A DNA stretch of 60,437 nt from positions 1 to 60,437 of the IMG/VR virus record IMGVR_UViG_3300033148_004729, one strand, 5' to 3'. The notes under the pieces were generated by a model. It ran no database searches. It was given only the letters and a program-made list of their open reading frames with translations, and was not told where the DNA came from. Shown here piece by piece: positions 50,680 to 58,161 of the stretch. Made by a program: the position numbers and the translations under genes. Positions within the stretch are counted from its first letter, which is position 1. Every line of letters starts with the position of its first letter. Origin of the DNA: a virus.

Positions 50680-51018
50680 GGCCACCTGGCTTCTTGCTTT
50701 CGGCTGACGTAGTAGCCGTCCTCCTTGTAGGCGGCGTGCTCCCCGATACCGGGAACGTCGTCGTCGGCGAAAGCGATGGCAGCTCTGGTGGCGTCGTCGT
50801 ATGCCTCGGGGCTGTCGACGGCTTTGTCGAGCATCCTTGGGGCGCCGACTGTGACGAAGATGCTCTCCTCGTCGGGTGCCTTCACCCTGGCAGCGTACTG
50901 CTGTGTTTCGTCGACCCACAGGATACGAATGCTGATTTTTCCGCTGTCTCGTTGTGCCCTTTTCGCTGCTCCTCTCAGGTGATTTTTCGGTGACGGCCGG
51001 GAGCCTGACCTTCCTCAT
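50667..51018 (-). CDS. unknown protein, frame break at an A5 run
   Basis: ATG at 51018 overlaps the upstream stop and begins RKVRLPAVTEKSPERSSEKG; at the A5 run (plus-strand T5, 50936-50940) the good coding frame changes to KISIRILWVDETQQYAARVK, which continues to 50667 (IAFADDDVPGIGEHAAYKED, end WPCPH). One A fewer joins the two. Taken alone, the second part has only a GTG at 50885 without SD. Function unknown. Confidence 0.55.
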
Positions 51019-51680
51019 CAGTCCTCTTCGCCGAACGACGCCAGGAGGGTGTTGTAGGCCTCAAGGAACGCCGGGACCTCTTCCAGCTTGACGTACACGT
51101 CGTCAATTTGGATTCGAAGCATTGGGCCTTCTCCGTCCGTGGCGATCTCGGCGCTAAGTTTTTGGTTTCCAGTCTTGATGCTCAGGTGCTTGTTGTCGCT
51201 GTAGAAGCTGGATGCCACTCCGGCTTTTTCAAGGGAATGCTGCACGTTCCTGGCACGGATAATCTTTCGCTGTCTCTTTTCCTTGGCCATTTTGACGGAC
51301 TCGCGGATAAGGTCGAGACGCTTCAAGATGCACTCGTGGATACCTTTGAGGTTGGTCGAGCCATTCTCGTTGACCTTGAAGCGACGTCCCATCTTGCTGA
51401 TACTGCGATTGTGGATGTCGGAGGCCTCGACCTTCAAGCCAGCGATGTCGCCATAGAACGTATAGTTCGCAGCGACGATGGCGATGCTCACTATGTCGTA
51501 GTGCGCTTCTGTACCGGCTGTCGCATCAATACGGCAACCGTAGTCCCAGCTCTTGAAGACGTATTTGACGTGTCCGTGTTGCCCCTTGCCAGGAGATGTT
51601 TTTTGGAGTTGGGCTTGGAGCTTCTTCAGCCACGACTTCTCGGATTCATTATTCTTTAGTTTGTATCCGTAGTTTATCAT
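51018..51680 (-). CDS. unknown protein (220 aa)
   Basis: ATG 51680 after AGAGGACGTC. Lys-rich N-terminus (KLKNNESEKSWLKKLQAQLQ), middle IVSIAIVAANYTFYGDIAG, long helix then an acidic end. Lower GC than its neighbours and unusual codon use (more AAA/AAT), so perhaps recently acquired. Confidence 0.72.
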   Translation of the reverse strand: MINYGYKLKNNESEKSWLKKLQAQLQKTSPGKGQHGHVKYVFKSWDYGCRIDATAGTEAHYDIVSIAIVAANYTFYGDIAGLKVEASDIHNRSISKMGRRFKVNENGSTNLKGIHECILKRLDLIRESVKMAKEKRQRKIIRARNVQHSLEKAGVASSFYSDNKHLSIKTGNQKLSAEIATDGEGPMLRIQIDDVYVKLEEVPAFLEAYNTLLASFGEED

Positions 51681-51689
51681 GACGTCCTC

Positions 51690-52268
51690 TTAGCTCTTCG
51701 GCCCGGAGCAGACGAAGATCTTCTCCTTGGAGTCTGGGACTGGTTGAAGCTCGACGGACCAGAAGTGCTCCACAAGGACAGCCTCAAGCTCGTCGCGGCC
51801 CTTCGCTCCTGGGGGCAGGTAGGGCCTCGGATCGGAGGCCAGGTTCGCAACCAAACGGCCACCTTCGGCGAGAGCCCCTTGCAATTGTTGGAGGGTGCCG
51901 AGGAGAGCCGTGAGTGATGGCTGGACGTTCATGACGTTCGAAGCGAGGACCGTCTCGTACTGCTTCGAGAGCGCATCAGGAGAGAGCAGACCAGCTTGGA
52001 AGGCTTCGTAGAACTTCGAGGCCCTTCCGCTTGCTTCGCCTTCTTCTGGCGCCCACTCGTAGCCGACGACCTCGTACCCCTCGTTGCGAAGCTCCTCGAC
52101 CTGAACAGCGTCGACCCCGCACCCGAAGTCGAGCATCGAGCCAGCTTTCTCGGGCGGTAGGTTTTCCCGTAGCCATCTCGGCACGAGAGGACCGGGGCCG
52201 CCACCGACGCGCCGTCGGCATGTGGCGCCCATCCTTTTGTACTCGTTCTTTGTTGGTTCGTGTTTCAT
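51690..52268 (-). CDS. SAM-dependent methyltransferase
   Basis: 192 residues; ATG 52268 preferred over upstream ATGs because the promoter at 52317 would leave a 15-20 base leader with GAGAAG. MLDFGCGVDAVQVEELRNEG and YEVVGYEW are motif I and post-I of class I methyltransferases; ETVLASNVMNVQPSL is the region of motif IV without a DPPY/NPPY, so a DNA adenine/cytosine role is not indicated. Substrate unknown. Confidence 0.78.
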   Translation of the reverse strand: MKHEPTKNEYKRMGATCRRRVGGGPGPLVPRWLRENLPPEKAGSMLDFGCGVDAVQVEELRNEGYEVVGYEWAPEEGEASGRASKFYEAFQAGLLSPDALSKQYETVLASNVMNVQPSLTALLGTLQQLQGALAEGGRLVANLASDPRPYLPPGAKGRDELEAVLVEHFWSVELQPVPDSKEKIFVCSGPKS

Positions 52269-52289
52269 GGCGTGACTTCTCACGTCACT

Positions 52290-52317
52290 AACATAAACCA
52301 TAATGAGCATCTGTCAA
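52290..52317 (-). promoter_or_regulatory. minus-strand promoter ahead of 52268
   Basis: TTGACAGATGC (52317 down), 16-base spacer, TATGTT (52295-52290). Good match to the local promoter type. Confidence 0.68.
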
Positions 52318-52379
52318 GAGGTGGTGCTTTCGATGGTGGTGATCTGGTGTCGGTAGGTAAGAAGCTTTGATTTCGTTCG

Positions 52380-53333
52380 TTACGCTGCTTTCTTCTGGGG
52401 CTCTTCGTTGGCCACGTAGCCGCCTCTTTCGGCGGCCTTCCGGAGCCACGTCACGGCCTTCTTTGCCTTGCTGGCGGCCTTGTAGAAGTACCGTTGGTCG
52501 TCTTCGAGGGCTCCCAGCCAGTGGCCGAGGTACTCAGCGTGCTGGCAGCGTCCATCAAGCTGGAACTCGGCCCCGAGGAACGCGGCCGTCAACTCGGCGA
52601 CAAGCTCCTCTTCGGCGTAGGCCTCCTTGCCGACGATGGTTCGGGCGCCGATGCCTCGTGCGAGTCGACTTTTGTGGCCGGTTGCGTGCCCGTACTCGTG
52701 CAGGTGCGTCAAGTAGAACTCCTCGATGGCTCTGTAGAGCTTCGCGGGTGGGATCCGAACTTCATCGATCAGGGGCACGTAGCACGCCTTGTCGCCGCCG
52801 TACTTGAGCCCGAAGCTGCTGCCCTCTTGTGCGCATGCGAGGAACCGCTCGACCCTGGCGTCACGTTCGTGCTCGGGAAGCTCTTCGGGGAGGTGTTTGA
52901 TGTACCTTGTGGGTTCCACTGTCGTTTGCTCGACGTTGTAGACGACCTGGGCACCGGACATCCAGAAGCGCACCACCTTGGGGTCGCCGTTGTTGTCGAG
53001 GACCGCCTGACCGTCCTTGTCGGTCTTGAGTCGCTCATCGGGGCGGAACCAGATTACGGCTCGACCGTTGTCCCACTCGTCTTGTTTGACATGGCCACCA
53101 AGGGCCTGGGCTTGCTTCCACGTCAGCCAGAGGGGATAGCTGTATTCCTTCACCGACTGGAGCGCGCCCAGGTACAGCGCGTTGACGCCGTTGTAGACGC
53201 GGCCTGTCTTTGCGTTCCGTTGGGCCCCGAGGGTCTGCCAGGGCTTCGCCCATGGCGCTACGCCTGCCTTGATGCTCTCCAGCAGGGTTTCCGCCTGGGC
53301 CTCGTAAGCATCCTGTGTTTTTGCCTTCATCAT
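52380..53333 (-). CDS. ArdC-like antirestriction protein with zincin domain
   Basis: 317 residues; ATG 53333 behind GGGAGGGCG. The N-terminal ssDNA-binding part has GVAPWAKPWQTLG and GRVYNGVNALYL (ArdC W-x-x-P-W, Y-x-G-x-N). The middle YPLWLTWKQAQALGGHV is typical. Near residue 212 HEYGHATGH gives the HExxH zinc site, with EELVAELTAAFLGAE as the third-ligand helix. ArdC protects incoming DNA against restriction and is common on plasmids. It is transcribed divergently from the kinase at 53549. Confidence 0.87.
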   Translation of the reverse strand: MMKAKTQDAYEAQAETLLESIKAGVAPWAKPWQTLGAQRNAKTGRVYNGVNALYLGALQSVKEYSYPLWLTWKQAQALGGHVKQDEWDNGRAVIWFRPDERLKTDKDGQAVLDNNGDPKVVRFWMSGAQVVYNVEQTTVEPTRYIKHLPEELPEHERDARVERFLACAQEGSSFGLKYGGDKACYVPLIDEVRIPPAKLYRAIEEFYLTHLHEYGHATGHKSRLARGIGARTIVGKEAYAEEELVAELTAAFLGAEFQLDGRCQHAEYLGHWLGALEDDQRYFYKAASKAKKAVTWLRKAAERGGYVANEEPQKKAA

Positions 53334-53357
53334 AACGCCCTCCCTGGTTGCATTACC

Positions 53358-53386
53358 AGTGTGGTCACATGGGATGCGTCTGTCAA
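53358..53386 (-). promoter_or_regulatory. minus-strand promoter ahead of 53333
   Basis: TTGACAGACGC (53386 down) is perfect, but at 17 bases the -10 is only CACACT. The conserved extension suggests a real site whose second half is weak or activator-dependent. Confidence 0.45.
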
Positions 53387-53548
53387 GGCTTGCTCTGGTC
53401 AATCCGGTGCTTATGTTGAAGGTAATGGAGGTCGAGGATGCCTCCCTCAGCATCTACAAACTCGGTGAGGGTTGAGGAGGTGCTTGGGGGCTGAGAGAGC
53501 CGTGTGATAGATTCATATTTCGTAGGCGGCTCAAGATGGGAGCATGGG

Positions 53549-54799
53549 ATGAGTCTATCCAGTCAGCTTGATGATGCCCTTGCCGAATGGGCAATGGCGA
53601 AGCCCGGAGAGAAGCGTGAGCGTAAGGACGGGTACATCTGGCAGAAGCAGCGAAGCGGAGCGTGGAAGCGCCTCCACAAAGCCGCTGGCCGCAAAGCTGG
53701 GGCCGAGGAGGGTGCCGCCGTCGAGGCTGCCAGCAAGGCCATGAACGCCAAGGACGCGCCGGTGCCGAAGGGGCGCATCTGGATTGACCATGTTCCGGGG
53801 CTTCCGAACGACACCCAGAAGGCTCACATCGACACGGAGACCGGCGACTACAAGCCGGAGCGCAAGGCTCTCCACAGGAAGATCATCGAGGGCTTCCTGG
53901 CTGGGAATATGGTCAAGGGGGAGTTCGTTCCTGCTCAGGTTGTACCTGAAGGTCATCAGCCTGAGACACTGTTCATGATGGGCACTACGGCTTCGGGTAA
54001 GAGCAGCGCACGCAGAGAGGTCGATCCGGACCCGTTCAAGAAGTTCGGTGTTGTCGAGGTCGATCCGGATGCCATCAAAGCGATGCTTCCGGAGTACCAA
54101 AAGTCGATTTCCATGTCGGCTCGGGACGCTGCGAAGATCACTCATGAGGAGTCCTCTGACATCGCCGATCAGATCCGGAAGCTCGCCCTGGAGCAGAACA
54201 AGAACATCCTCGTTGACGGGACCGGCAAGACACTCGATACGGTCGAGAAGAAGATCAAAGAGGCGAAGGCCCGAGGTCATCACATTTCTGCGCTTATGCC
54301 GCACGTCCCGCTGGATCAGTGCAAGGAACGGGCGGACGACCGTGCTGAGAAGAAGGGGCGGTACGTGCCTCACTTCGTCATCGAAAAGTGCGCCGAGAAG
54401 GTGGGCAAGAACTTCATGGCGCTGAAGGACACGTTCGACACCTTCACTCTGTTCGACAACAGGACATTGGAAGGTGGCAAGAGGAAGCCACCAACACCAA
54501 TCATGAAGAAGCCGCCGGAGCCGCCGAAAGTCATTGATTCGGACTACTTCAAGCTGTTCTTGAGGGAGTCTGGCATCACGATGGAGTGGATCCGGTCCAA
54601 GGGGAATCTGATGACCGAACAAGATCAAGAGAAGATGGACTCACGAGAAGGTCCACCGCCGAAGAAGAAGCGCGCCGTCGACCCGGAAGCGTACGATGCG
54701 TGGTTCATCAATACCATCGAGGCCGAGAATGCGGCCAACGACGCGGAGCCCGCGGACTACAAGGTCGGCGAAGGTGTCGAGGAAGTCCTCGGTGACTAG
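53549..54799 (+). CDS. zeta-toxin-like P-loop kinase/ATPase
   Basis: 416 residues from ATG 53549 with GGGAG; a GTG at 53504 would add 15 residues. The N-terminus is basic with an RKDGYIWQKQRSGAWKRL motif. The P-loop GTTASGKSS is near 144-152, followed by VVEVDPDAIKAMLPEYQ, then NILVDGTGKTLDTV and RADDRAEKKGRYVPHFVI, as in zeta-toxin/PezT-like kinases that act on small molecules or proteins. The C-terminus is acidic. Located beside the ArdC-like gene, so part of an interference/counter-defence block by inference. Confidence 0.8.
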   Translation: MSLSSQLDDALAEWAMAKPGEKRERKDGYIWQKQRSGAWKRLHKAAGRKAGAEEGAAVEAASKAMNAKDAPVPKGRIWIDHVPGLPNDTQKAHIDTETGDYKPERKALHRKIIEGFLAGNMVKGEFVPAQVVPEGHQPETLFMMGTTASGKSSARREVDPDPFKKFGVVEVDPDAIKAMLPEYQKSISMSARDAAKITHEESSDIADQIRKLALEQNKNILVDGTGKTLDTVEKKIKEAKARGHHISALMPHVPLDQCKERADDRAEKKGRYVPHFVIEKCAEKVGKNFMALKDTFDTFTLFDNRTLEGGKRKPPTPIMKKPPEPPKVIDSDYFKLFLRESGITMEWIRSKGNLMTEQDQEKMDSREGPPPKKKRAVDPEAYDAWFINTIEAENAANDAEPADYKVGEGVEEVLGD

Positions 54800-54822
54800 C
54801 TCTTAGGGTTGCGAGGGCATGG

Positions 54823-54828
54823 TAGGAT
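54823..54828 (+). promoter_or_regulatory. extended -10 ahead of 54835
   Basis: TGGTAGGAT: TAGGAT at 54823-54828 with TGn before it. ATG follows six bases later; leaderless candidate. -35 not clear. Confidence 0.35.
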
Positions 54829-54834
54829 CAGGAC

Positions 54835-54984
54835 ATGATGAAGCGTCGCTATGAGAGGCCGACCTTCAAGCGCGTCAAGGGGCTCGATTTCGTGACGCGC
54901 TACCTCCCCCCGTGTACGGTCTGCGGGGTCCAGAGGACGTGTCAGCGTTGTGGTTCGTGTACTGCCTGTCACGGCTGCCGTTGA
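54835..54984 (+). CDS. Cys-rich 49-residue protein
   Basis: ATG 54835 (ATG ATG). Basic first half (MKRRYERPTFKRVKG), then CTVCGVQRTCQRCGSCTACH GCR: seven Cys in about 23 residues, at least two CxxC pairs. Too small for most gene callers. Convergent with the next minus gene. Confidence 0.55.
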   Translation: MMKRRYERPTFKRVKGLDFVTRYLPPCTVCGVQRTCQRCGSCTACHGCR

Positions 54985-54992
54985 CGACGATT

Positions 54993-55280
54993 TCAACTGA
55001 CCTTATCCATGAAGGCGCGGAGGGCCTCGGCGCAGAGCCGAGAGTAGTGCGAGGTCATCCCGTGGCGGTTTCCCAGGGAGCGCCTCTTGCCGTCTTCGAC
55101 GACGTAACAGCGATCCCACACGTCGGGACTCTCACCCTTCTGCTCGACGAAGAACTCGACCCATACGCCCGGGAGCGCGCCCATGCGTATCTGGCCACTG
55201 TCGGTCGCGAGGTGGCTGGCGTGGCCTGCCACATTGCCGACGAAGGTGTCGAATAGCTCGGCGGGGGTCTTGTCGGTCAT
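54993..55280 (-). CDS. unknown small protein
   Basis: 95 residues; ATG 55280 with AAGGAGG. ELFDTFVGNVAGHASHLAT, WVEFFVEQKGESPDVWDRCY. Overlaps the upstream gene (ATGA). Last gene of a four-gene minus operon. Confidence 0.72.
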   Translation of the reverse strand: MTDKTPAELFDTFVGNVAGHASHLATDSGQIRMGALPGVWVEFFVEQKGESPDVWDRCYVVEDGKRRSLGNRHGMTSHYSRLCAEALRAFMDKVS

Positions 55281-55636
55281 GATTGGACCTCCTTATCGAG
55301 GCATTCCGGGTGGACGTGCCATGCTCCATGTTCGTCTGTCACGACGGCGTAGCCGTGGGGTTTGGTGAAGCGGTCGAAGGTGAAGCTCCGGCCGAGTAGC
55401 TCACGTTCCATTTCGGAGATTGGCCGGGCTACGGTGACGGGCTCATCCTTGCGGAGGGTTCGCCACTCCTCGGCGGCGGCCTTTTCGCTCCTGGCTTCGG
55501 CGAGGGCCTCAACCCTGTACTGCGCGACGCAGCAGACGTTCAGGCCATTGGCGTGGTCGAGGCATTCCTGGCAGCATGGACGGCCACATTCGGGACACTC
55601 CGTGGTGGTGGATTCGTAGCAGGACGCACATTTCAT
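55277..55636 (-). CDS. Cys-rich zinc protein (B-box/RING-like)
   Basis: 119 residues. CASCYESTTTECPECGRPC then CQECLDHANGLNVCC: eight Cys and a His in the first 35 residues, a cross-brace-like arrangement. The second half is helical then VTDEHGAWHVHPECL. Function unknown. Confidence 0.72.
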   Translation of the reverse strand: MKCASCYESTTTECPECGRPCCQECLDHANGLNVCCVAQYRVEALAEARSEKAAAEEWRTLRKDEPVTVARPISEMERELLGRSFTFDRFTKPHGYAVVTDEHGAWHVHPECLDKEVQS

Positions 55637-55902
55637 GACGCCTCTTCACGCAGGAACCACGGAGCTTCGCTGACGGTGCCGTCGGGCTCGATGCGGAATC
55701 CTCCAGAGCGCCAGCACGTTTTGTCGTCAACGCTCTTGAACACGTCACCGATGACGGAGCCGTCGTCCTGCTCGTCGCCTACCTCGAAGAAGTATTCGGC
55801 GAATAGCACGGTCCACGCATTCGAGGAGCCGGTGCTCTCGCGGCACACGGCCTCCCACTTCCTGAGCGTGTCGTCTGCTGCTGCTGTGCATGACCATCCC
55901 AT
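55633..55902 (-). CDS. unknown small protein
   Basis: 89 residues; ATG 55902 behind GAGGAAGGAGAG. EYFFEVGDEQDDGSVIGDVF and GGFRIEPDGTVSEAPWF. ATGA overlap with the downstream gene. Confidence 0.72.
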   Translation of the reverse strand: MGWSCTAAADDTLRKWEAVCRESTGSSNAWTVLFAEYFFEVGDEQDDGSVIGDVFKSVDDKTCWRSGGFRIEPDGTVSEAPWFLREEAS

Positions 55903-55920
55903 GACGCTCTCCTTCCTCGT

Positions 55921-56157
55921 TCACGATGAACTATTCAATCTCTCCTTGACCGTCTTCTCGTGGTAGCGGCGGTCAAGCTCATCGCGGCACGTTGTGCCGC
56001 AGGTGCCTTCGAGCTTGTCGAAGTTCTTTCCGCTCCAGAAGTGGAGCACGCAGTTCCAGCAAGCGACTTTGCCGCACACGCGACAGGTCCAGGGTTGGCC
56101 GCTGTGACCTTGTGAGGTCTGCGCCCTGCACCCAGCCTGTCTAGCGGATTTCGACAC
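55921..56157 (-). CDS. Cys-rich small protein, first gene of the minus operon
   Basis: 78 residues from GTG 56157, chosen from the promoter at 56205 and AGGGAGATAAC just upstream. CRVCGKVACWNCVLHFW, then CGTTC: zinc ribbon. Longer frames upstream run through the promoter and are not credible. Confidence 0.68.
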   Translation of the reverse strand: MSKSARQAGCRAQTSQGHSGQPWTCRVCGKVACWNCVLHFWSGKNFDKLEGTCGTTCRDELDRRYHEKTVKERLNSSS

Positions 56158-56176
56158 GTTATCTCCCTGCACTTGG

Positions 56177-56205
56177 AATATAATCATGCAAAAAGCGTCT
56201 GTCAA
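56177..56205 (-). promoter_or_regulatory. strong minus-strand promoter
   Basis: TTGACAGACGC (56205 down), 17-base spacer, TATATT (56182-56177). Best sigma70 match in the window; drives the four-gene operon 56157 to 54993. Confidence 0.78.
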
Positions 56206-56209
56206 CCGC

Positions 56210-56237
56210 TTGACAGTGCGCCATTGGTGGATAAGTT
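56210..56237 (+). promoter_or_regulatory. divergent plus-strand promoter
   Basis: TTGACA 56210-56215, 16 bases, TAAGTT 56232-56237. Back to back with the minus-strand promoter; could transcribe the structured segment and the gene at 56613. Confidence 0.45.
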
Positions 56238-56239
56238 TG

Positions 56240-56496
56240 AGTTGGAGGCGGGAGCCTCTGGGAAGGAAAGTGGTTCTAGTTCGAGTCTGGGTCGCGGTTT
56301 CTGACCCTTCGTAAGTCGGGCGACGGCTCGCAGTGAGGTCAGAGCGGTGGTGGCGCCGCCATCGTGTCAGAGGCCGCAGACCTGGGTTCGAGCTTCGAAA
56401 AGGATAGACGGTTCCCTTTCCCCTCGCCCGGCTGTAGACCGGGTGGCACAAAACCGAGGGGTGCGTTGCCGGGAGGTTCAATTCCTTGGGGGACCA
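56240..56496 (+). ncRNA. candidate structured RNA (tRNA-like 3' element)
   Basis: No ORF. Helices seen by eye: GAGGC[GGGA]GCCTC (56245-56258, GNRA-type loop); TCTGACC (56300-56306)/GGTCAGA (56337-56343) enclosing CGGGC[GACG]GCTCG; GGTGG[TGGCG]CCGCC (56346-56360); TTCGA[GCT]TCGAA (56387-56399); and GGTTCCC (56410-56416)/GGGGACC (56489-56495) enclosing CCCCTCG/CGAGGGG (56420-56426/56455-56461) around CCCGG[CTGTAGA]CCGGG. Before the last outer strand is a T-arm-like GGAGG-TTCAATT-CCTT. Two more T-loop-like motifs occur (TTCGAGT at 56280, TTCGAGC at 56387). The last 87 bases mimic a tRNA with a GUA anticodon loop but lack a D-arm. Confidence 0.4.
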
Positions 56497-56612
56497 CTGA
56501 TTGGCTTCAAATTGTTGACTGTGGATAGGCGACAGGACTGGCTCCTGTTCGCCTTATCGTCGCATGGCAGTTGACATCAGAGGCCGGTGTGGTCGGAAAG
56601 AACAGGGGCGTC
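56497..56612 (+). other. leader of the GHKL-zincin gene
   Basis: 116 bases. Contains a hairpin GACAGGA-CTGGC-TCCTGTTC (about 56531-56550) and another TTGACA at 56571 without a good -10. SD AGGGG for ATG 56613. Confidence 0.35.
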
Positions 56613-58100
56613 ATGCCAACGACACCGAGGAAGAAGAAGGGCTCTGCTTTGCCCGCCTTCGTGGTGGACAAGAAGGGGCTAGAGAAGATCATGGCGAGGC
56701 GCGGAAAGCACTTCGCTGTCATCGAGCTTGTACAAAACTCGCTCGACGAGGATGTGACCAAGGTCGATGTCGTTTTGGAGTCCCACGGTAAGCGCGGTCG
56801 ACACACCCTCCGAGTGACTGACGATTCGCCTGAGGGGTTCGCTGACATCCGGCACGCCTATACCCTCTTCGCCGAGTCCAACAAGAAGGCGGACCCGACG
56901 AAAATGGGCAGGTTCAACCTTGGGGAGAAGCTCGTGGTGGCAGCCTGTGACAAGGCAACAATCACGACCACCTCGGGGTGCGTCAAGTTCGATGGCGATG
57001 GGCGCGTGAACGGTCGGAAGAAGACCAAGGTCGGTTCCGTCTTCGAGGGCGTCATCAGGATGACTCGTGAGGAGGCGAAGAAGACGTCCGAGGTCTCTAA
57101 ACAGGTGCTCGTACCCGAAGGGGTCACGTTGACCTTCAACGGTGAGGTCATCGTTTCCAGGCAACCTGTTGCCCGGTTTGAGGCAATTCTCCCAACGGAG
57201 ATTGCTGATGACGAGGGTTACCTGCGACCGACCAAGCGCAAGACGACCGTCAGTGTCTATGAGCCTTGCGATGGAGAGGTCCCGGCCCTGTATGAGGTGG
57301 CGCTTCCAGTCGTTGAGACGGGCGACCAGTGGCACATCAGCATTGGCCAGAAAGTGCCGCTGAACATGGACCGGGACAATGTGACCCCGGCGTTTCTTCG
57401 GCGCGTGCGAACTCTGGTTCTCAACGAGATGGTCGACAAGCTGCCAGAGGACGACGCTGCGGCCTCCTGGGTCGGGGAGGCCCTCGGGGACCCCGGCGTA
57501 TCCAACGAGGCCGTGGGTGCTGTTCTGACGAAACGACATGGGGAGAAGCGGGTCATCAGGGATCCGTCGGACCCCGAGGCCAACAACCTGGCAGTGAGCG
57601 AGGGCTATTCCATCATCGAATCCCGCAGCTACACGAAGGGGCAGTGGGAGACCATCAGGCGTTCTGGTGCAGCGAAGCCTGCCGGACAGGTGACACCGAG
57701 CCCGAAGCCATACGGACCTGACGGTCGTGAGCCCAAGGAGATCCCGCAGGAGGAGTGGACCAATGGCATGAATGAGTCGGTTGGCTACGTCAAGGCGCTC
57801 GCCAAGGTTCTCCTCGGGTGCTCCATTTCTGTTCGGATCGTTGATGACACGGAGTGGAGGTTCTCGGCCACGTACGGCAAGGGTCGTCTGACTCTGAACA
57901 AGGGGTGTCTCGGCGGCGGGTGGTTCGAACGCGGGCCGTCCGTGATCGTCCACGAGCTTCTCATCCACGAGTTCGCGCACCACTTCGAAAACAACCACTT
58001 GAGCAGCGGGTACCATGACGCCTGCTGCTCGCTCGGGGCGAAGCTCGTCCAGTTGGCGATGGATGATCCGGCCTTTTTCTTGAAGTGGTGGAAGTCATGA
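56613..58100 (+). CDS. GHKL ATPase fused to a zincin-like domain
   Basis: 495 residues from ATG 56613. N-box FAVIELVQNSLDED near 35-48, then LRVTDDSPEGFADIRHAY (in place of DxGxG) and KMGRFNLGEKLVVAA (lid/G-box) define a Hsp90/histidine-kinase-type ATP-binding domain. A transducer-like part follows (QKVPLNMDRDNVTPAFLR), then SPKPYGPDG, and finally HELLIHEFAHHFENNH near 445-460 with an HExxH zinc motif. This ATPase-zincin fusion is a widespread but uncharacterised phage/plasmid family as far as I recall. A palindrome copy lies within it at 57160. Confidence 0.8.
   Translation: MPTTPRKKKGSALPAFVVDKKGLEKIMARRGKHFAVIELVQNSLDEDVTKVDVVLESHGKRGRHTLRVTDDSPEGFADIRHAYTLFAESNKKADPTKMGRFNLGEKLVVAACDKATITTTSGCVKFDGDGRVNGRKKTKVGSVFEGVIRMTREEAKKTSEVSKQVLVPEGVTLTFNGEVIVSRQPVARFEAILPTEIADDEGYLRPTKRKTTVSVYEPCDGEVPALYEVALPVVETGDQWHISIGQKVPLNMDRDNVTPAFLRRVRTLVLNEMVDKLPEDDAAASWVGEALGDPGVSNEAVGAVLTKRHGEKRVIRDPSDPEANNLAVSEGYSIIESRSYTKGQWETIRRSGAAKPAGQVTPSPKPYGPDGREPKEIPQEEWTNGMNESVGYVKALAKVLLGCSISVRIVDDTEWRFSATYGKGRLTLNKGCLGGGWFERGPSVIVHELLIHEFAHHFENNHLSSGYHDACCSLGAKLVQLAMDDPAFFLKWWKS
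57160..57173. repeat. palindrome copy 4
   Basis: GGCAAC-CT-GTTGCC, 6-bp arms, in the GHKL-zincin gene (encodes QPVAR). Confidence 0.8.
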
Positions 58101-58161
58101 GACGGCCCAGACGAGGAGGGGTGGTTCTCTGGTCCGTTGGCTCCATTTCCAGGAGGTGATC

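Noticed and set aside
56410-56496. tRNA-Tyr (GUA) gene
   Set aside because: Acceptor-like stem, anticodon-like arm and T-arm are present, but there are only about ten bases where the D-arm should be, and the 49-65 pair is mismatched. Kept only as a tRNA-like element within the RNA candidate.
56571-56576. Additional promoter at TTGACA 56571
   Set aside because: No -10-like hexamer at a suitable distance; TTGACA alone is not enough.
56679-58016. 445-codon minus-strand frame
   Set aside because: Antisense to the GHKL-zincin gene, which has clear motifs.
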